This document shows, piece by piece, positions 19,074 to 28,890 of a stretch of DNA of 64,000 bases. Each line of letters opens with the position of its first letter. Position 1 is the first letter of the stretch. The notes under the pieces are model-generated. The model saw only the letters and a list, made by a program, of their open reading frames with translations. It was not told the origin of the DNA and made no database searches. The stretch is taken from NCBI RefSeq assembly GCF_005519465.1, contig NZ_CP027858.1:5270001-5334000 (forward strand). The letters run 5' to 3'. A program made the position numbers and the translations under genes. Source of the stretch: Streptomyces clavuligerus. Its GTDB lineage: Bacteria > Actinomycetota > Actinomycetes > Streptomycetales > Streptomycetaceae.

Positions 19074-19206
19074 AAGGGCGAATCCCCACACGGCGGTCGC
19101 CAGGACCACCCCCGAGAAACACCCCCCGCACCCGAAACCCCCCACGGCCCAAAACCCCTGCGCCCCCCACTCGTTGAGCACACGTCGCCCCGCCAAAGGA
19201 CCCCTC

Positions 19207-20613
19207 ATGCGCTCACCCCACCCCCCGCTCGCCGGCGGTCCCACCGGCGCCGACGCTCTGCGCCCCCTCCTCGACACCGTCCTCGACGCCCTCCGCGGCG
19301 GCGCGGCCGACCGGGACGGGCCCTTCCCGGCGGGCGGTCCGGAAGACGTCGCGGCCGGGGTGCGGCAGGCGCTCGGGGAGGTGTTCCCGGAGCGGGGCGC
19401 GGGCGCCGCCGAGGCGCTGCACCGCATCGTCCACGCGGTGGCCCGCGGCTCCGCCGACCCCGCGGACCCCCGCTGCGCGGCCCACCTCCACACCCCGCCC
19501 CTCGCGCTCGCCACCGCCGCGGACCTCGCCGCGTCCGCCCTCAACCCGTCCCTGGACTCCTGGGACCAGGCCCCCGCGGCCTCCGCCCTGGAAGCGGCCG
19601 TCACCGCCGTCCTCGCGGCGGTGGTCTACCCCGGCGCCCCCGCCCCCGACCTCCTCGTCACCACCGGCGGCACCGAGTCCAACCAGCTCGCCCTGCTGCT
19701 CGCCCGTGAACACCACGCCCACCGCCCGCACCGCCCCGGCCCCGCCCCCCTCCAGGTCGTCTGCGGGGCCGCGGCCCACCACTCCGTGCGCCGCGCCGCC
19801 TGGCTCCTCGGCCTGCCCGAACCGTTCGCCGTCCCCGGCACCGGCGGCGGACTCGACCCGGCGGCGCTCGACGGCGCCCTCACCGAGCTGCCCGGCCCCC
19901 ATCTCGTTGTCGCCACCGCGGGCACCACCGACACCGGCCAGGTCGACCCCCTCGCCGACCTCGCCGACCTCTGCGCCCACCACCGCGCCCAGCTCCACGT
20001 CGACGCGGCCTACGGCGGTGGCCTGATCTTCTCTGACCGCCACCGCGCCCTCGTCGACGGACTCGACCGCGCCGACTCCGTCTCCCTCGATCTGCACAAG
20101 ATGGGCTGGCAGCCGGTCGCCGCCGGACTCTTCGCGGTCGCCGACCGCGAACGGCTCGCCCCCCTCGCGCTCACCGCCGACTACCTCAACGCACCGGATG
20201 ACACCGGGGCCGGTCTCCCCGATCTGCTGGGCCGCTCGCTGCGCACCACCCGCAGGCCCGACATCCTCAAGGTCGCCGTCACCCTCGCCGCCCTCGGCCG
20301 CGAGGGCCTCGCCCGGCTAGTCGACGACAGCGTGAACACCGCCCGGAGCTTCGCGGACCGGGTCGCCGCGCACCCCCGGATGGAGCTGTGGGACCGCCCC
20401 GCCCTCACCACGGTCCTCTTCCGCCCCATAGGCGCCGACGACGGGCAGATCGCCGCCATCCGCCGCACCCTGCTCACCGAGGGCCGCTGCGTCCTGGGAC
20501 GCGCCCGCGCCGACGGCCGGCTCTGGCTGAAGGCGACCCTGCTCAACCCCCACACCACCCCCGAAGACCTGGACCGCCTGATCGACCTCGTGGAAGGCAG
20601 CACCCCCCGATGA
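19207..20613 (+). CDS. PLP-dependent amino acid decarboxylase (DesA / diaminobutyrate decarboxylase type)
   Basis: A 468-residue group II PLP decarboxylase. Visible are LLVTTGGTESNQLALLLARE, the histidine in CGAAAHHSVRRAAW that stacks on PLP, HVDAAYGGGL with the PLP-binding Asp, and SLDLHKMGWQP with the Schiff-base Lys. The family includes lysine decarboxylase DesA of desferrioxamine synthesis and 2,4-diaminobutyrate decarboxylases. It overlaps the N-hydroxylase gene by four bases, so the product diamine (cadaverine or putrescine) is probably hydroxylated next. The N-terminus differs from typical DesA, so substrate is uncertain. The start follows AAAGGA. Confidence 0.85.
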   Translation: MRSPHPPLAGGPTGADALRPLLDTVLDALRGGAADRDGPFPAGGPEDVAAGVRQALGEVFPERGAGAAEALHRIVHAVARGSADPADPRCAAHLHTPPLALATAADLAASALNPSLDSWDQAPAASALEAAVTAVLAAVVYPGAPAPDLLVTTGGTESNQLALLLAREHHAHRPHRPGPAPLQVVCGAAAHHSVRRAAWLLGLPEPFAVPGTGGGLDPAALDGALTELPGPHLVVATAGTTDTGQVDPLADLADLCAHHRAQLHVDAAYGGGLIFSDRHRALVDGLDRADSVSLDLHKMGWQPVAAGLFAVADRERLAPLALTADYLNAPDDTGAGLPDLLGRSLRTTRRPDILKVAVTLAALGREGLARLVDDSVNTARSFADRVAAHPRMELWDRPALTTVLFRPIGADDGQIAAIRRTLLTEGRCVLGRARADGRLWLKATLLNPHTTPEDLDRLIDLVEGSTPR

Positions 20614-22022
20614 GCGCCCTGCCCACAGCCGCCCCCGATCAGCCCCACGACCTGGTGGGCATCGGTATCGGCCCGTCCAACCTCTCCCTCGCCGCGCTCG
20701 CCCACGGCGTCCCCGGCGGCCTCGCCACCGCCTTCTTCGAGCAGAGCCCCCGGTTCGGCTGGCACCCCGGGCTGCTCATCGACGGAGCCGTGCTCCAGGT
20801 GCCCTTCCTCGCCGACCTGGTCACCCTCGCCGACCCCGCGAGCCCCTGGACCTTCCTCAACTACCTCCGCGGACGCGAGCGCCTGTTCCCGTTCTACTTC
20901 GCCCAGACCTTCCACGTACACCGGAGCGAGTACGACGCGTACTGCCGCTGGGTCAGCGACAGCCTCCCCGGACTCCACTTCGGCCACCGGGTCGACGCCG
21001 TCCGCTGGAACCCGGAACGCGCCCTGTTCGAGGTGGACTTCACCCGCTTCGGCCCCGAGGGCGAGGCACAGGCCCCGGGCCGCACCCACGCCCGGCACAT
21101 CGTCCTCGGCGTGGGCACCGAACCGTATGTCCCCGACGCGCTGCGCCCGCTCACCGCCGCACCCGGCGCCCCGGTGCTCCACTCCGCCGACTACCTCGCC
21201 CACCGGGACCGGCTGCTCGCCGCCGGGCACATCACCGTCGTCGGCTCGGGCCAGTCGGGCGCCGAGGTCTTCCTCGACCTGCTGCGCCACCGGCCCGCCG
21301 GGGCCGAGGGAATCCACTGGATCTCCCGCAGCGAGTCCTTCGCGCCGATGGAGTACTCCAAGCTCGGCCTGGAGCACTTCACCCCCGACTACACGCACTA
21401 CTTCCACTCCCTCCCGGAGCAGACCCGGGACCGGCTGATCCCGCGGCAGTGGCAGCTCCACAAGGGCATCGACGCCCGTACCATCGCCGCCGTCCACGAG
21501 GAGCTGTACCGCCGCACCCTGGACGGGGGCTGGCCGCAGACCGTCCTCACCCCCGGCGTCACCGTCCGCACCGCGGGCCGGCTCGCCACCACCAAGGTCG
21601 AACTCCATCTGGAACACGCCCAGCAGGGCACCCGCTCCCGGCTGACCACCGAGGCCGTCGTCCTCGCCACGGGCTACCGCGAGCGCTCGGTGGGGGTGAT
21701 GCTCGCCGGACTCGAACCGTATCTGCGCCACGACTCCTCCGGACGGCCCCGGATCGACCGCGAGTTCCGGCTGGTGCTGGACTCCTCCGTGACCGGTTCG
21801 GTCTTCGTCCAGAACGCGGAGACGCACACCCACGGCATCGGCGCCCCCGACCTCGGACTGGCCGCCTGGCGCAGCGCCTCCATCCTCAACGCGCTCACCG
21901 GCAAGGAGCCGTATCCGATGCCCCGGCGCACCGCGTTCACCAGCTTCGGCCTGGAACGCGCCCCCGCCCCCGGGGTCCCGGACCGGCCCACGCGGCTGAC
22001 CCCCCTCGCCGGAGGCTTCTAG
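20610..22022 (+). CDS. lysine/ornithine N-monooxygenase (siderophore hydroxylase family)
   Basis: A 470-residue flavoprotein of the IucD/PvdA/DesB family that N-hydroxylates diamines or basic amino acids for hydroxamate siderophores. The FAD site is VGIGIGPSNLSLAALA near the N-terminus, GWHPGLLIDGAVLQVPFLADL follows, the NADPH site is ITVVGSGQSGAEVFLDLL, and VVLATGYRER and HTHGIGAPDLGLAAWRS close the fold. The ATG overlaps the decarboxylase stop (ATGA). No acyltransferase (DesC) or NIS synthetase (DesD) follows, which is unusual for this gene pair. Confidence 0.88.
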   Translation: MSALPTAAPDQPHDLVGIGIGPSNLSLAALAHGVPGGLATAFFEQSPRFGWHPGLLIDGAVLQVPFLADLVTLADPASPWTFLNYLRGRERLFPFYFAQTFHVHRSEYDAYCRWVSDSLPGLHFGHRVDAVRWNPERALFEVDFTRFGPEGEAQAPGRTHARHIVLGVGTEPYVPDALRPLTAAPGAPVLHSADYLAHRDRLLAAGHITVVGSGQSGAEVFLDLLRHRPAGAEGIHWISRSESFAPMEYSKLGLEHFTPDYTHYFHSLPEQTRDRLIPRQWQLHKGIDARTIAAVHEELYRRTLDGGWPQTVLTPGVTVRTAGRLATTKVELHLEHAQQGTRSRLTTEAVVLATGYRERSVGVMLAGLEPYLRHDSSGRPRIDREFRLVLDSSVTGSVFVQNAETHTHGIGAPDLGLAAWRSASILNALTGKEPYPMPRRTAFTSFGLERAPAPGVPDRPTRLTPLAGGF

Positions 22023-22138
22023 ACCCGCCCGGCCCGGGGCCCTCTAGGGTGGGAACACGGGCCGGGCCCGCGCGGCACCGGCCCCGCCGCCCGCGCTCCG
22101 TACCGCTGTCCGTGCCGCTGTACGAGGGAGCCCTTCCG

Positions 22139-22897
22139 TTGACCGCCGACGCGACCACCCCCGCCGCCACCTCCGCCACTCCCGCCGCCCCTTCCCCCGC
22201 CGCGCACCAGCCGTTCGCCCCCTACGGCACCCCCGACGCCCCCCGGGTCGCCGTGGTCGGCGAAGCCCGTATCGACGTCGATCCGGAGATCGCCCGGATC
22301 GGTGTCACCGTCACCGTGCGCGGCACCGACCGGCGGGCCGCGCTCGACGACCTCGCCCGCCGCAACACCGCCGTCCTGGAGGTCATCAGGTCCTACGGCG
22401 AGGCCGTGGAACGGGTGGAGACGGGCGCGTTCTCCGTCAGCCCCGAACTGACCCGCTCGGGGCGCGGCGAACGCGTCCGCGCCTACCACGGCGCGGTGTA
22501 CATCAGTGCCGAGGTGGGCGACTTCACCGTGGCGGGCGAGCTGATGACCCGGATCGCCGATCTGGAGCTGACCCAGGTCGAGGGCCCCCAGTGGCGGCTG
22601 CGCCCCAGCTCGCCCGCGTACGCGGAGGCCCGTCGTACGGCGGTCCGGGAGGCGGTGCGGCGGGCCCGGGAGTACGCCGAGGCCCTGGGCGCCCGGCTGA
22701 CGGCGCTGCTGGAACTCTCCGACCAGGGCGCGGAGCAGGCCACTCCCTACGGTGGGGCGGACTCCGTGGTGCGGGTGGCCCCCTACGCCGCCCTCGCGGG
22801 CGCGGAGTCCGCTCCGGACGTCGAGCTGGAACCGCGCAGGCTGACGGTCGAGGCCCAGGTCACCGCCCGCTTCCTGATGACACCGCCCCGGCTCTGA
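22139..22897 (+). CDS. SIMPL-domain protein
   Basis: About 252 residues: an Ala/Pro/Thr-rich leader of about 35 residues and then a SIMPL (DUF541) domain with PRVAVVGEARIDVDPEIARIGVTVTVRG and ending in VEAQVTARFLM. Such proteins are found in envelopes or cytoplasm of many bacteria; function is unknown. No clear signal peptide is visible with the TTG start at 22139, chosen because GAGGGAG lies nine bases upstream; nearby GTG codons are alternatives. It is separated from the N-hydroxylase by 116 bp. Confidence 0.75.
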   Translation: MTADATTPAATSATPAAPSPAAHQPFAPYGTPDAPRVAVVGEARIDVDPEIARIGVTVTVRGTDRRAALDDLARRNTAVLEVIRSYGEAVERVETGAFSVSPELTRSGRGERVRAYHGAVYISAEVGDFTVAGELMTRIADLELTQVEGPQWRLRPSSPAYAEARRTAVREAVRRAREYAEALGARLTALLELSDQGAEQATPYGGADSVVRVAPYAALAGAESAPDVELEPRRLTVEAQVTARFLMTPPRL

Positions 22898-23021
22898 GCC
22901 CACCGTCCGGGCCCGCCGGGCGCTTGTCCGAGCGGGCCCGGGCGCCGTTCAACAGGTGGTCGATATCCATGAATATCCTTTTCACCAAAGGTTATTGGGG
23001 ACTCATCCGATACCGCCGCTC

Positions 23022-23033
23022 TACCGATCGGTA
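23022..23033. promoter_or_regulatory. palindrome TACCGATCGGTA upstream of pyk
   Basis: A perfect 12-bp palindrome 18 bp before the pyk ATG, in a stretch (22965-23050) that is A/T-rich for this genome and probably holds the promoter. Its position would let a bound TetR-like protein block transcription or initiation. No regulator is encoded beside it. Confidence 0.45.
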
Positions 23034-23050
23034 AGGCATAGGGTCGCCCC

Positions 23051-24484
<1,434 letters not shown>

Positions 24485-24490
24485 GAAAGC

Positions 24491-24519
24491 ACTGAGGCCC
24501 CTCGATCAGGGGCCTCAGT
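24491..24519. terminator. bidirectional terminator between pyk and the tRNA gene
   Basis: Perfect 12-bp arms ACTGAGGCCCCT (24491-24502) and AGGGGCCTCAGT (24508-24519). It ends pyk on the plus strand and, being symmetric, may also end the convergent tRNA transcript on the minus strand. Confidence 0.88.
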
Positions 24520-24544
24520 CGTGACCTTGGAAAGCTAGGTAATG

Positions 24545-24617
24545 TACCCCGGGTGGGATTCGAACCCACGCTGGATGGTGTTTGAGACCACTGCCTCTAC
24601 CGCTGGGCTACCGGGGC
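24545..24617 (-). tRNA. class I tRNA with CAA anticodon (Leu by anticodon)
   Basis: A complete 73-nt cloverleaf reads on the minus strand. The acceptor stem is GCCCCGG/CCGGGGT with A73, the T-arm is GTGGG-TTCGAAT-CCCAC, and the anticodon stem GTGGT/ACCAT encloses the loop CTCAAAC, so the anticodon is CAA. The variable region is only five bases (CCAGC). The D stem is three bp, GCC/GGC. CCA is not encoded. By anticodon it is tRNA-Leu for UUG codons, but bacterial leucine tRNAs are class II with a long variable arm, so the amino acid identity is uncertain. Confidence 0.85.
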
Positions 24618-24636
24618 GCCCTTAGAAACAAAGGGC

Positions 24637-24659
24637 TGGGGACACCCTTCGTGTCCCCA
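24637..24659. other. 9-bp hairpin between the tRNA and the response regulator
   Basis: Arms TGGGGACAC (24637-24645) and GTGTCCCCA (24651-24659) are perfect. It lies in the divergent region shared by the tRNA gene and the response regulator, so it may be a leader element of the regulator mRNA or an upstream barrier to read-through. Confidence 0.4.
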
Positions 24660-24716
24660 CCTTACAGGAGCTGGGTAGGCTCGTGGTGAGCACCCTGCCT
24701 TGGAATGAGGAGTCCC

Positions 24717-25370
24717 GTGACCGCCCCCGACTCACCCCAGCCTGTCGCCGACGACGACGTATCGCACATTCCCCCGCTGACGACCCGTGTGGTGATCGCG
24801 GAGGACGAGGCGCTGATCCGGCTCGACCTCAAAGAGATGCTGGAGGAAGAGGGGTACGCGGTCGTGGGCGAGGCCGGAGACGGCCAACGCGCGGTCGAGC
24901 TGGCCCGTGAGCACCGCCCCGACCTGGTCATCCTCGATGTGAAGATGCCCGTTCTGGACGGGATCTCCGCCGCCGAGCAGATCGCCGCCGAGTCCATCGC
25001 CCCCGTGCTGATGCTGACCGCCTTCTCCCAGCGCGACCTGGTCGAGCGGGCCCGGGACGCCGGGGCGATGGCCTACCTGGTCAAGCCGTTCAGCAAGAGC
25101 GATGTCGTCCCCGCCATCGAGATGGCCGTCTCCCGCTTCACCGAGCTGAAGGCCCTGGAGAAGGAGGTCGCCGACCTCTCCCTGCGGCTGGAGACCCGCA
25201 AGCTGGTCGACCGGGCCAAGAGCGTCCTGATGACCGAGTACGGGCTGAACGAACCGGCCGCGTTCCGCTGGATCCAGAAGACCTCGATGGACCGCAGGCT
25301 CTCCATGCAGCAGGTCGCCGAAGCGGTCATCCAGGACTCCGAGGAGAAGAAGGCGGCCAAGGGGCAGTAG
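24717..25370 (+). CDS. ANTAR-domain response regulator (PdtaR-like)
   Basis: A 217-residue two-domain regulator. The receiver domain has the acidic pair in VIAEDEALIRLDL, the phospho-acceptor Asp in LVILDVKMPVLDG and the conserved Lys in AYLVKPFSKSD. The C-terminal ANTAR domain (LETRKLVDRAKSVLMTEYGLNEPAAFRWIQ) binds paired-hairpin RNA and acts by antitermination. It resembles mycobacterial PdtaR (Rv1626), which is phosphorylated by the sensor kinase PdtaS; no kinase is adjacent here. The GTG at 24717 was preferred because GAGGAG (24707-24712) precedes it; an ATG at 24705 would cover that site. Confidence 0.92.
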   Translation: MTAPDSPQPVADDDVSHIPPLTTRVVIAEDEALIRLDLKEMLEEEGYAVVGEAGDGQRAVELAREHRPDLVILDVKMPVLDGISAAEQIAAESIAPVLMLTAFSQRDLVERARDAGAMAYLVKPFSKSDVVPAIEMAVSRFTELKALEKEVADLSLRLETRKLVDRAKSVLMTEYGLNEPAAFRWIQKTSMDRRLSMQQVAEAVIQDSEEKKAAKGQ

Positions 25371-25415
25371 CCCCCCGCGGCTCCCCGCGCCCGCTCCCGG
25401 CCCCGCGCCATGGAC

Positions 25416-25450
25416 GAGGGCCCGCACCCCGGACCGGGGAGCGGGCCCTC
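25416..25450. terminator. bidirectional terminator between response regulator and livF
   Basis: Perfect 10-bp arms GAGGGCCCGC (25416-25425) and GCGGGCCCTC (25441-25450) in the 132-bp gap between two converging genes. Confidence 0.82.
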
Positions 25451-25502
25451 ACCCGTACTCCGTATTCCGAGCGATGACGCCGATCAGTCGCGGCGACGCC
25501 GC

Positions 25503-26219
25503 TCAGTCCTCGCCCAGATACGCCTTCCGGACCGACTCGTCCACCAGCAGATCCCGGCCCGTGCCCGAGAGCACGATGGAACCCACCTCCATCACATGCC
25601 CCTGATCGGCGAGCGAGAGCGCGGCCTGCGCGTTCTGCTCCACCAGCAGAATCGTGGTGCCCTGGGCCTTCAGCTCGGTGATGGTCGCCATGATCTTCTG
25701 CATCATGATCGGCGAGAGCCCCATGGAGGGCTCGTCCAGCATCAGCAGCTTCGGCTGGGACATCAGCGCCCGCCCCATCGCGAGCATCTGCTGCTCCCCT
25801 CCGGAGAGGGTGCCCGCCGCCTGCCTGCTGCGCTCCCCGAGAATGGGGAACAGCTCGTAAGCCCGCTGGATGTCCCGTGCGATACCCGCCTTGTCGGACC
25901 GGAGGAACGCGCCGAGCTGGAGATTCTCGGCGATGGTCAGCCGGGGGAAGATATGCCGCCCCTCGGGGGAGTGGGCCAGCCCCAGCGCCACGATCTTGTG
26001 CGCGGGGATCTGGCCGAGCGGCTGCCCGTTGAAGACGATCCGCCCCGACGTCGGCTTCAGCAGCCCCGACAGGGTGCGCAGCGTGGTGGTCTTGCCCGCG
26101 CCGTTGGTGCCGATCAGGGTCACCACCTGCCCGGCCTCGACGGTGAAGGAGATCCCCTTCACGGCCTCGATCTTGCCGTAGGAGACCCGCAGGTCCTCGA
26201 CCTCAAGGAGTGCGGTCAC
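25503..26219 (-). CDS. livF: branched-chain amino acid ABC transporter ATPase LivF
   Basis: A 238-residue ABC ATPase. Walker A is GTNGAGKTTTLRT, the signature is LSGGEQQMLAMGRAL and Walker B is LLMLDEPSMGL; the H-loop histidine is missing its usual context because LivF ends ILLVEQNAQ. It energises uptake with LivG. The GTG start overlaps the livG stop (GTGA), as do all four junctions from livH to livF. Last gene of livJHMGF, followed by a bidirectional terminator. Confidence 0.93.
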   Translation of the reverse strand: MTALLEVEDLRVSYGKIEAVKGISFTVEAGQVVTLIGTNGAGKTTTLRTLSGLLKPTSGRIVFNGQPLGQIPAHKIVALGLAHSPEGRHIFPRLTIAENLQLGAFLRSDKAGIARDIQRAYELFPILGERSRQAAGTLSGGEQQMLAMGRALMSQPKLLMLDEPSMGLSPIMMQKIMATITELKAQGTTILLVEQNAQAALSLADQGHVMEVGSIVLSGTGRDLLVDESVRKAYLGED

Positions 26220-27127
26220 TGGGCTTCCCCTTCCGGGCGGGTGGTGCTGTCCGTGCCGTCGCGGTGGGCTTCGGCGCTGTGGGCCTCGGCCGCCTCCACC
26301 TCCGCGAGCTCCTCCGCGCCCGGCGCGCCCTCGAACGGCGTCCCGAGATAGGCCGCGATGACCCGCTCGTCGCCCTGGACCGTCTCGGCGGTCCCCTCGA
26401 TCAGCTTCTCTCCCTGGACCAGACAGGCCACCCGGTCACAGAGGTTGAAGATGAAACGCATGTCGTGCTCGATGACGAGGATCGCCACCCCCTGGTCCCG
26501 GATGCCGAAGATCAGCTCTTCGGCCGCCCGGGTCTCCTGCGGGTTCATCCCGGCCGTCGGCTCGTCGAGCAGCAGCAGCCCGGGGTCGCTGGCCAGCGCC
26601 CGCGCGATCTCCAGCTTGCGCTGCTCGCCATAGGGGAGGTTGCGCGAGACATGGTCGGCCTTGTGGCTCAGACCGACGAACTCCAGCAGCTCCATGGCCC
26701 GTTCGTGCGAGGCCGCCTCGGCCTTCTTGAAGCCGGGGCCGCGCAGCAGCGCCGACCACAGCCCCTCCTTGGTGCGGGTGTGCCGCCCCACGAGGACATT
26801 CTCCAGAACGGTCATATTGGCGAACAGCCGGATGTTCTGGAAGGTCCGCGCCACTCCCGCCGTGGTGACGAGGTGCGGCTTGGGCGGCAGCAGGGTGCCC
26901 TTGTAGCGGACTTGGCCCTCGGTGGGGACATAGAGGCCGGTGAGACAGTTGAAGAAGGTGGTTTTCCCGGCTCCGTTGGGGCCGATGAGGCCGACGATCT
27001 CGCCCGCCCCGACGGTGAGGTCGACCGAGCGCACGGCGGTGAGACCGCCGAACCGCATGGTGACCCCGCTGGCCTCCAGGACCGGAGTGGTCGGCATATC
27101 GATGGTGGTCGTCGTCATGGCGTTCAC
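26216..27127 (-). CDS. livG: branched-chain amino acid ABC transporter ATPase LivG
   Basis: A 303-residue ABC ATPase. Walker A is GPNGAGKTTFFNCLTGLY, signature YGEQRKLEIARAL and Walker B LLLLDEPTAGMNPQET with the H-loop in VIEHDMRFIFNLCDR, typical of LivG. The C-terminal 45 residues beyond the ATPase are Glu/Ala-rich and look disordered, an extension not needed for activity. The GTG start overlaps the livM stop (GTGA); an ATG nine bases on is an alternative. Partner of livF on the cytoplasmic face of the transporter. Confidence 0.93.
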   Translation of the reverse strand: MNAMTTTTIDMPTTPVLEASGVTMRFGGLTAVRSVDLTVGAGEIVGLIGPNGAGKTTFFNCLTGLYVPTEGQVRYKGTLLPPKPHLVTTAGVARTFQNIRLFANMTVLENVLVGRHTRTKEGLWSALLRGPGFKKAEAASHERAMELLEFVGLSHKADHVSRNLPYGEQRKLEIARALASDPGLLLLDEPTAGMNPQETRAAEELIFGIRDQGVAILVIEHDMRFIFNLCDRVACLVQGEKLIEGTAETVQGDERVIAAYLGTPFEGAPGAEELAEVEAAEAHSAEAHRDGTDSTTRPEGEAQ

Positions 27128-28890
27128 GCCCCCGCCTTGGTGGCGCCGGTGCCCGCGCCGCCCAGCGGTCGTTCGGGCAGATCGGCCTGGTCCGTCTGGT
27201 CGGCCTGCTGGGGCTCGTGGTATTCGAGCTGGGCCCGGCGGTTGGCGATCAGTCCCTCGGGGCGGAAGCGCATCAGGACGATCAGCGCGATGCCGAAGCC
27301 GAGGAGCTGGTAGTCCTGGAGGAACTGGAGCTTCGCCGGGATCATGTACAGCAGCGTGGCGCCGAGCAGCGGACCGCTGACCGTTCCCATGCCGCCGAGG
27401 ATCACGGCGGCGAGCAAGAAGGCGGAGTTGGGCGGCACCGGACCGGCGAACTGATACATCTCGGGCACCACGGTGTGCTGGACATGGGCCTGTACGGTTC
27501 CGGCGACCCCGGCGAGGGTCGCACCGAGGGCGAAGGCGATCAGCTTGACCCGGAAGCCGTTGATGCCCATGGCGGTGGCGGCGGTCTCGTCCTCCCGGAT
27601 GGCCACCCAGGCACGCCCGATCCGGGAGTTCTCCGCCCGGGTGAAGACCACGACGACCAGCACCATCGCCAGCAGCATCAGCAGGTAGTAGTTGGCGTAG
27701 CTGCCCAGCTCGACCCCGAGGACCGTATGCGGCTCACCGAAGTTGTAGCCGAAGAACTCCAGGTCGGGGATGTTGGGAATGCCGTTGGGGCCATTGGTGA
27801 TGTGCGGGCCCGACACCCCGTCGAGGTTGCCCATCGCGATCCGGAAGATCTCGCCGAAGCCCAGGGTGACGATGGCGAGATAGTCGCCGCGCAGCCGCAG
27901 GGTGGGGGCGCCGATGATCACGCCGAAGATCAGTGAGACCACCGCGCCGGTGAGGACGGACGCCCAGAACGGGAACTGCACGTCGAACGCCGACGCCGTC
28001 GAGCCGGAGACCAGCGCGGCGGTGTACGCGCCCACGCCGAGGAAGGCCACATAGCCGAGGTCCAGCAGACCGGCCAGCCCCACCACGATGTTCAGACCGA
28101 GGGCGACCGTCGCGAAGATGAGGATGTTGACGGCGATCAGGGTGTAGGTGTCGGTGTTCTGGGTGAACGGGAAGGCCGCGGCGGCGGTGAACGCCGCGAT
28201 CATCGTCACCTGGCGGTACTTGGCGGTGAGCGCGGAGAGCCGGACGAACACCCCGGCCTTGATCAGACCGGCGACGGCGAAGCCGACGGAGAGGAGATAG
28301 CCGGTGAACAGCTCGGCGCCCTCGGTGTCGATGCCATAGGTGATCACGAACAGCCCGAGGCCGAAGACGGCGACGATGATCAGGATCTCGGCCCAGGAGG
28401 GCAGTTCCCGGGGCCGGGCCGCCTTGCGGCTGTCGTCCGGCAGCGCGAACGCGGCCAGCGGGACCGCCGAGGCCACGGCGGCGGCGTAGCCGCCCGGTTC
28501 GAGGTTGACCAGGCCGTCGAGCTGGACGGCGATGGCGACGACGGTGAACCAGGTGGTGCCGAACGCCCCGAGGGCGTACATCCGCAGGGCCTGGCTGCTG
28601 CCCGCAGGCACCAGCCAGCCGAGCCCCTTGACGCCGAGGGCGGCGAGCGCCCCGAGGGCGACGAGCATGCCCGCCACCAGGGACAGGACCTGGAGGCCGC
28701 CCGGGTAGCCGTAGACGGTGAGATCGCCGGGGAACGCGTCGGTCCAGGTCCAGGCGAGGAAGGTGCTCGCGACGGTGGCGAGGCCGCCCGCCGCGACGGT
28801 CGTGCGGAGCGCGCGGTTACGGGAGTCGTCCGCCGCGGTCTGCGCGCCGGTGGCCTGGGTGGTGGTGTCTTCTGTGGTCATGGTTCTCAC
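27124..28890 (-). CDS. livM: branched-chain amino acid ABC transporter permease LivM, with N-terminal extension
   Basis: A 588-residue membrane permease, considerably longer than the 350 or so residues of a minimal LivM. The conserved permease core starts around residue 240 (NILIFATVALGLNIVVGLAGLLDLGYVAFLGVGAYTAAL) with the ATPase-coupling EAA-like loop in AWVAIREDETAATAMGIN. The N-terminal half adds about six extra membrane segments. The tail after residue 555 is hydrophilic. The GTG overlaps the livH stop (GTGA). Functions with livH to form the channel. Confidence 0.92.
   Translation of the reverse strand: MRTMTTEDTTTQATGAQTAADDSRNRALRTTVAAGGLATVASTFLAWTWTDAFPGDLTVYGYPGGLQVLSLVAGMLVALGALAALGVKGLGWLVPAGSSQALRMYALGAFGTTWFTVVAIAVQLDGLVNLEPGGYAAAVASAVPLAAFALPDDSRKAARPRELPSWAEILIIVAVFGLGLFVITYGIDTEGAELFTGYLLSVGFAVAGLIKAGVFVRLSALTAKYRQVTMIAAFTAAAAFPFTQNTDTYTLIAVNILIFATVALGLNIVVGLAGLLDLGYVAFLGVGAYTAALVSGSTASAFDVQFPFWASVLTGAVVSLIFGVIIGAPTLRLRGDYLAIVTLGFGEIFRIAMGNLDGVSGPHITNGPNGIPNIPDLEFFGYNFGEPHTVLGVELGSYANYYLLMLLAMVLVVVVFTRAENSRIGRAWVAIREDETAATAMGINGFRVKLIAFALGATLAGVAGTVQAHVQHTVVPEMYQFAGPVPPNSAFLLAAVILGGMGTVSGPLLGATLLYMIPAKLQFLQDYQLLGFGIALIVLMRFRPEGLIANRRAQLEYHEPQQADQTDQADLPERPLGGAGTGATKAGA

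Larger units (their letters stand above)
18402..19206. other. 0.8-kb gene-free, repeat-rich interval
   Basis: Between pepN and the PLP decarboxylase no frame shows a recognisable protein. The DNA holds two sets of direct repeats (listed separately) and, near 19090-19200, a run rich in C on the plus strand. AAAGGA at about 19195-19200 is the ribosome site of the decarboxylase. No iron box (alternating GTTAGGCTNACCTAA-like dyad) was seen although the downstream genes look siderophore-related. Confidence 0.7.

Noticed and set aside
19007..19206. Iron box (DmdR/DtxR site) expected before the decarboxylase
   Set aside because: No TTAGG...CCTAA dyad was found in the 200 bp upstream or in the repeat region.
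24491..24720. Integration site for a mobile element at the tRNA 3' end
   Set aside because: No integrase gene and no duplicated 3' tRNA end in the flanking sequence.
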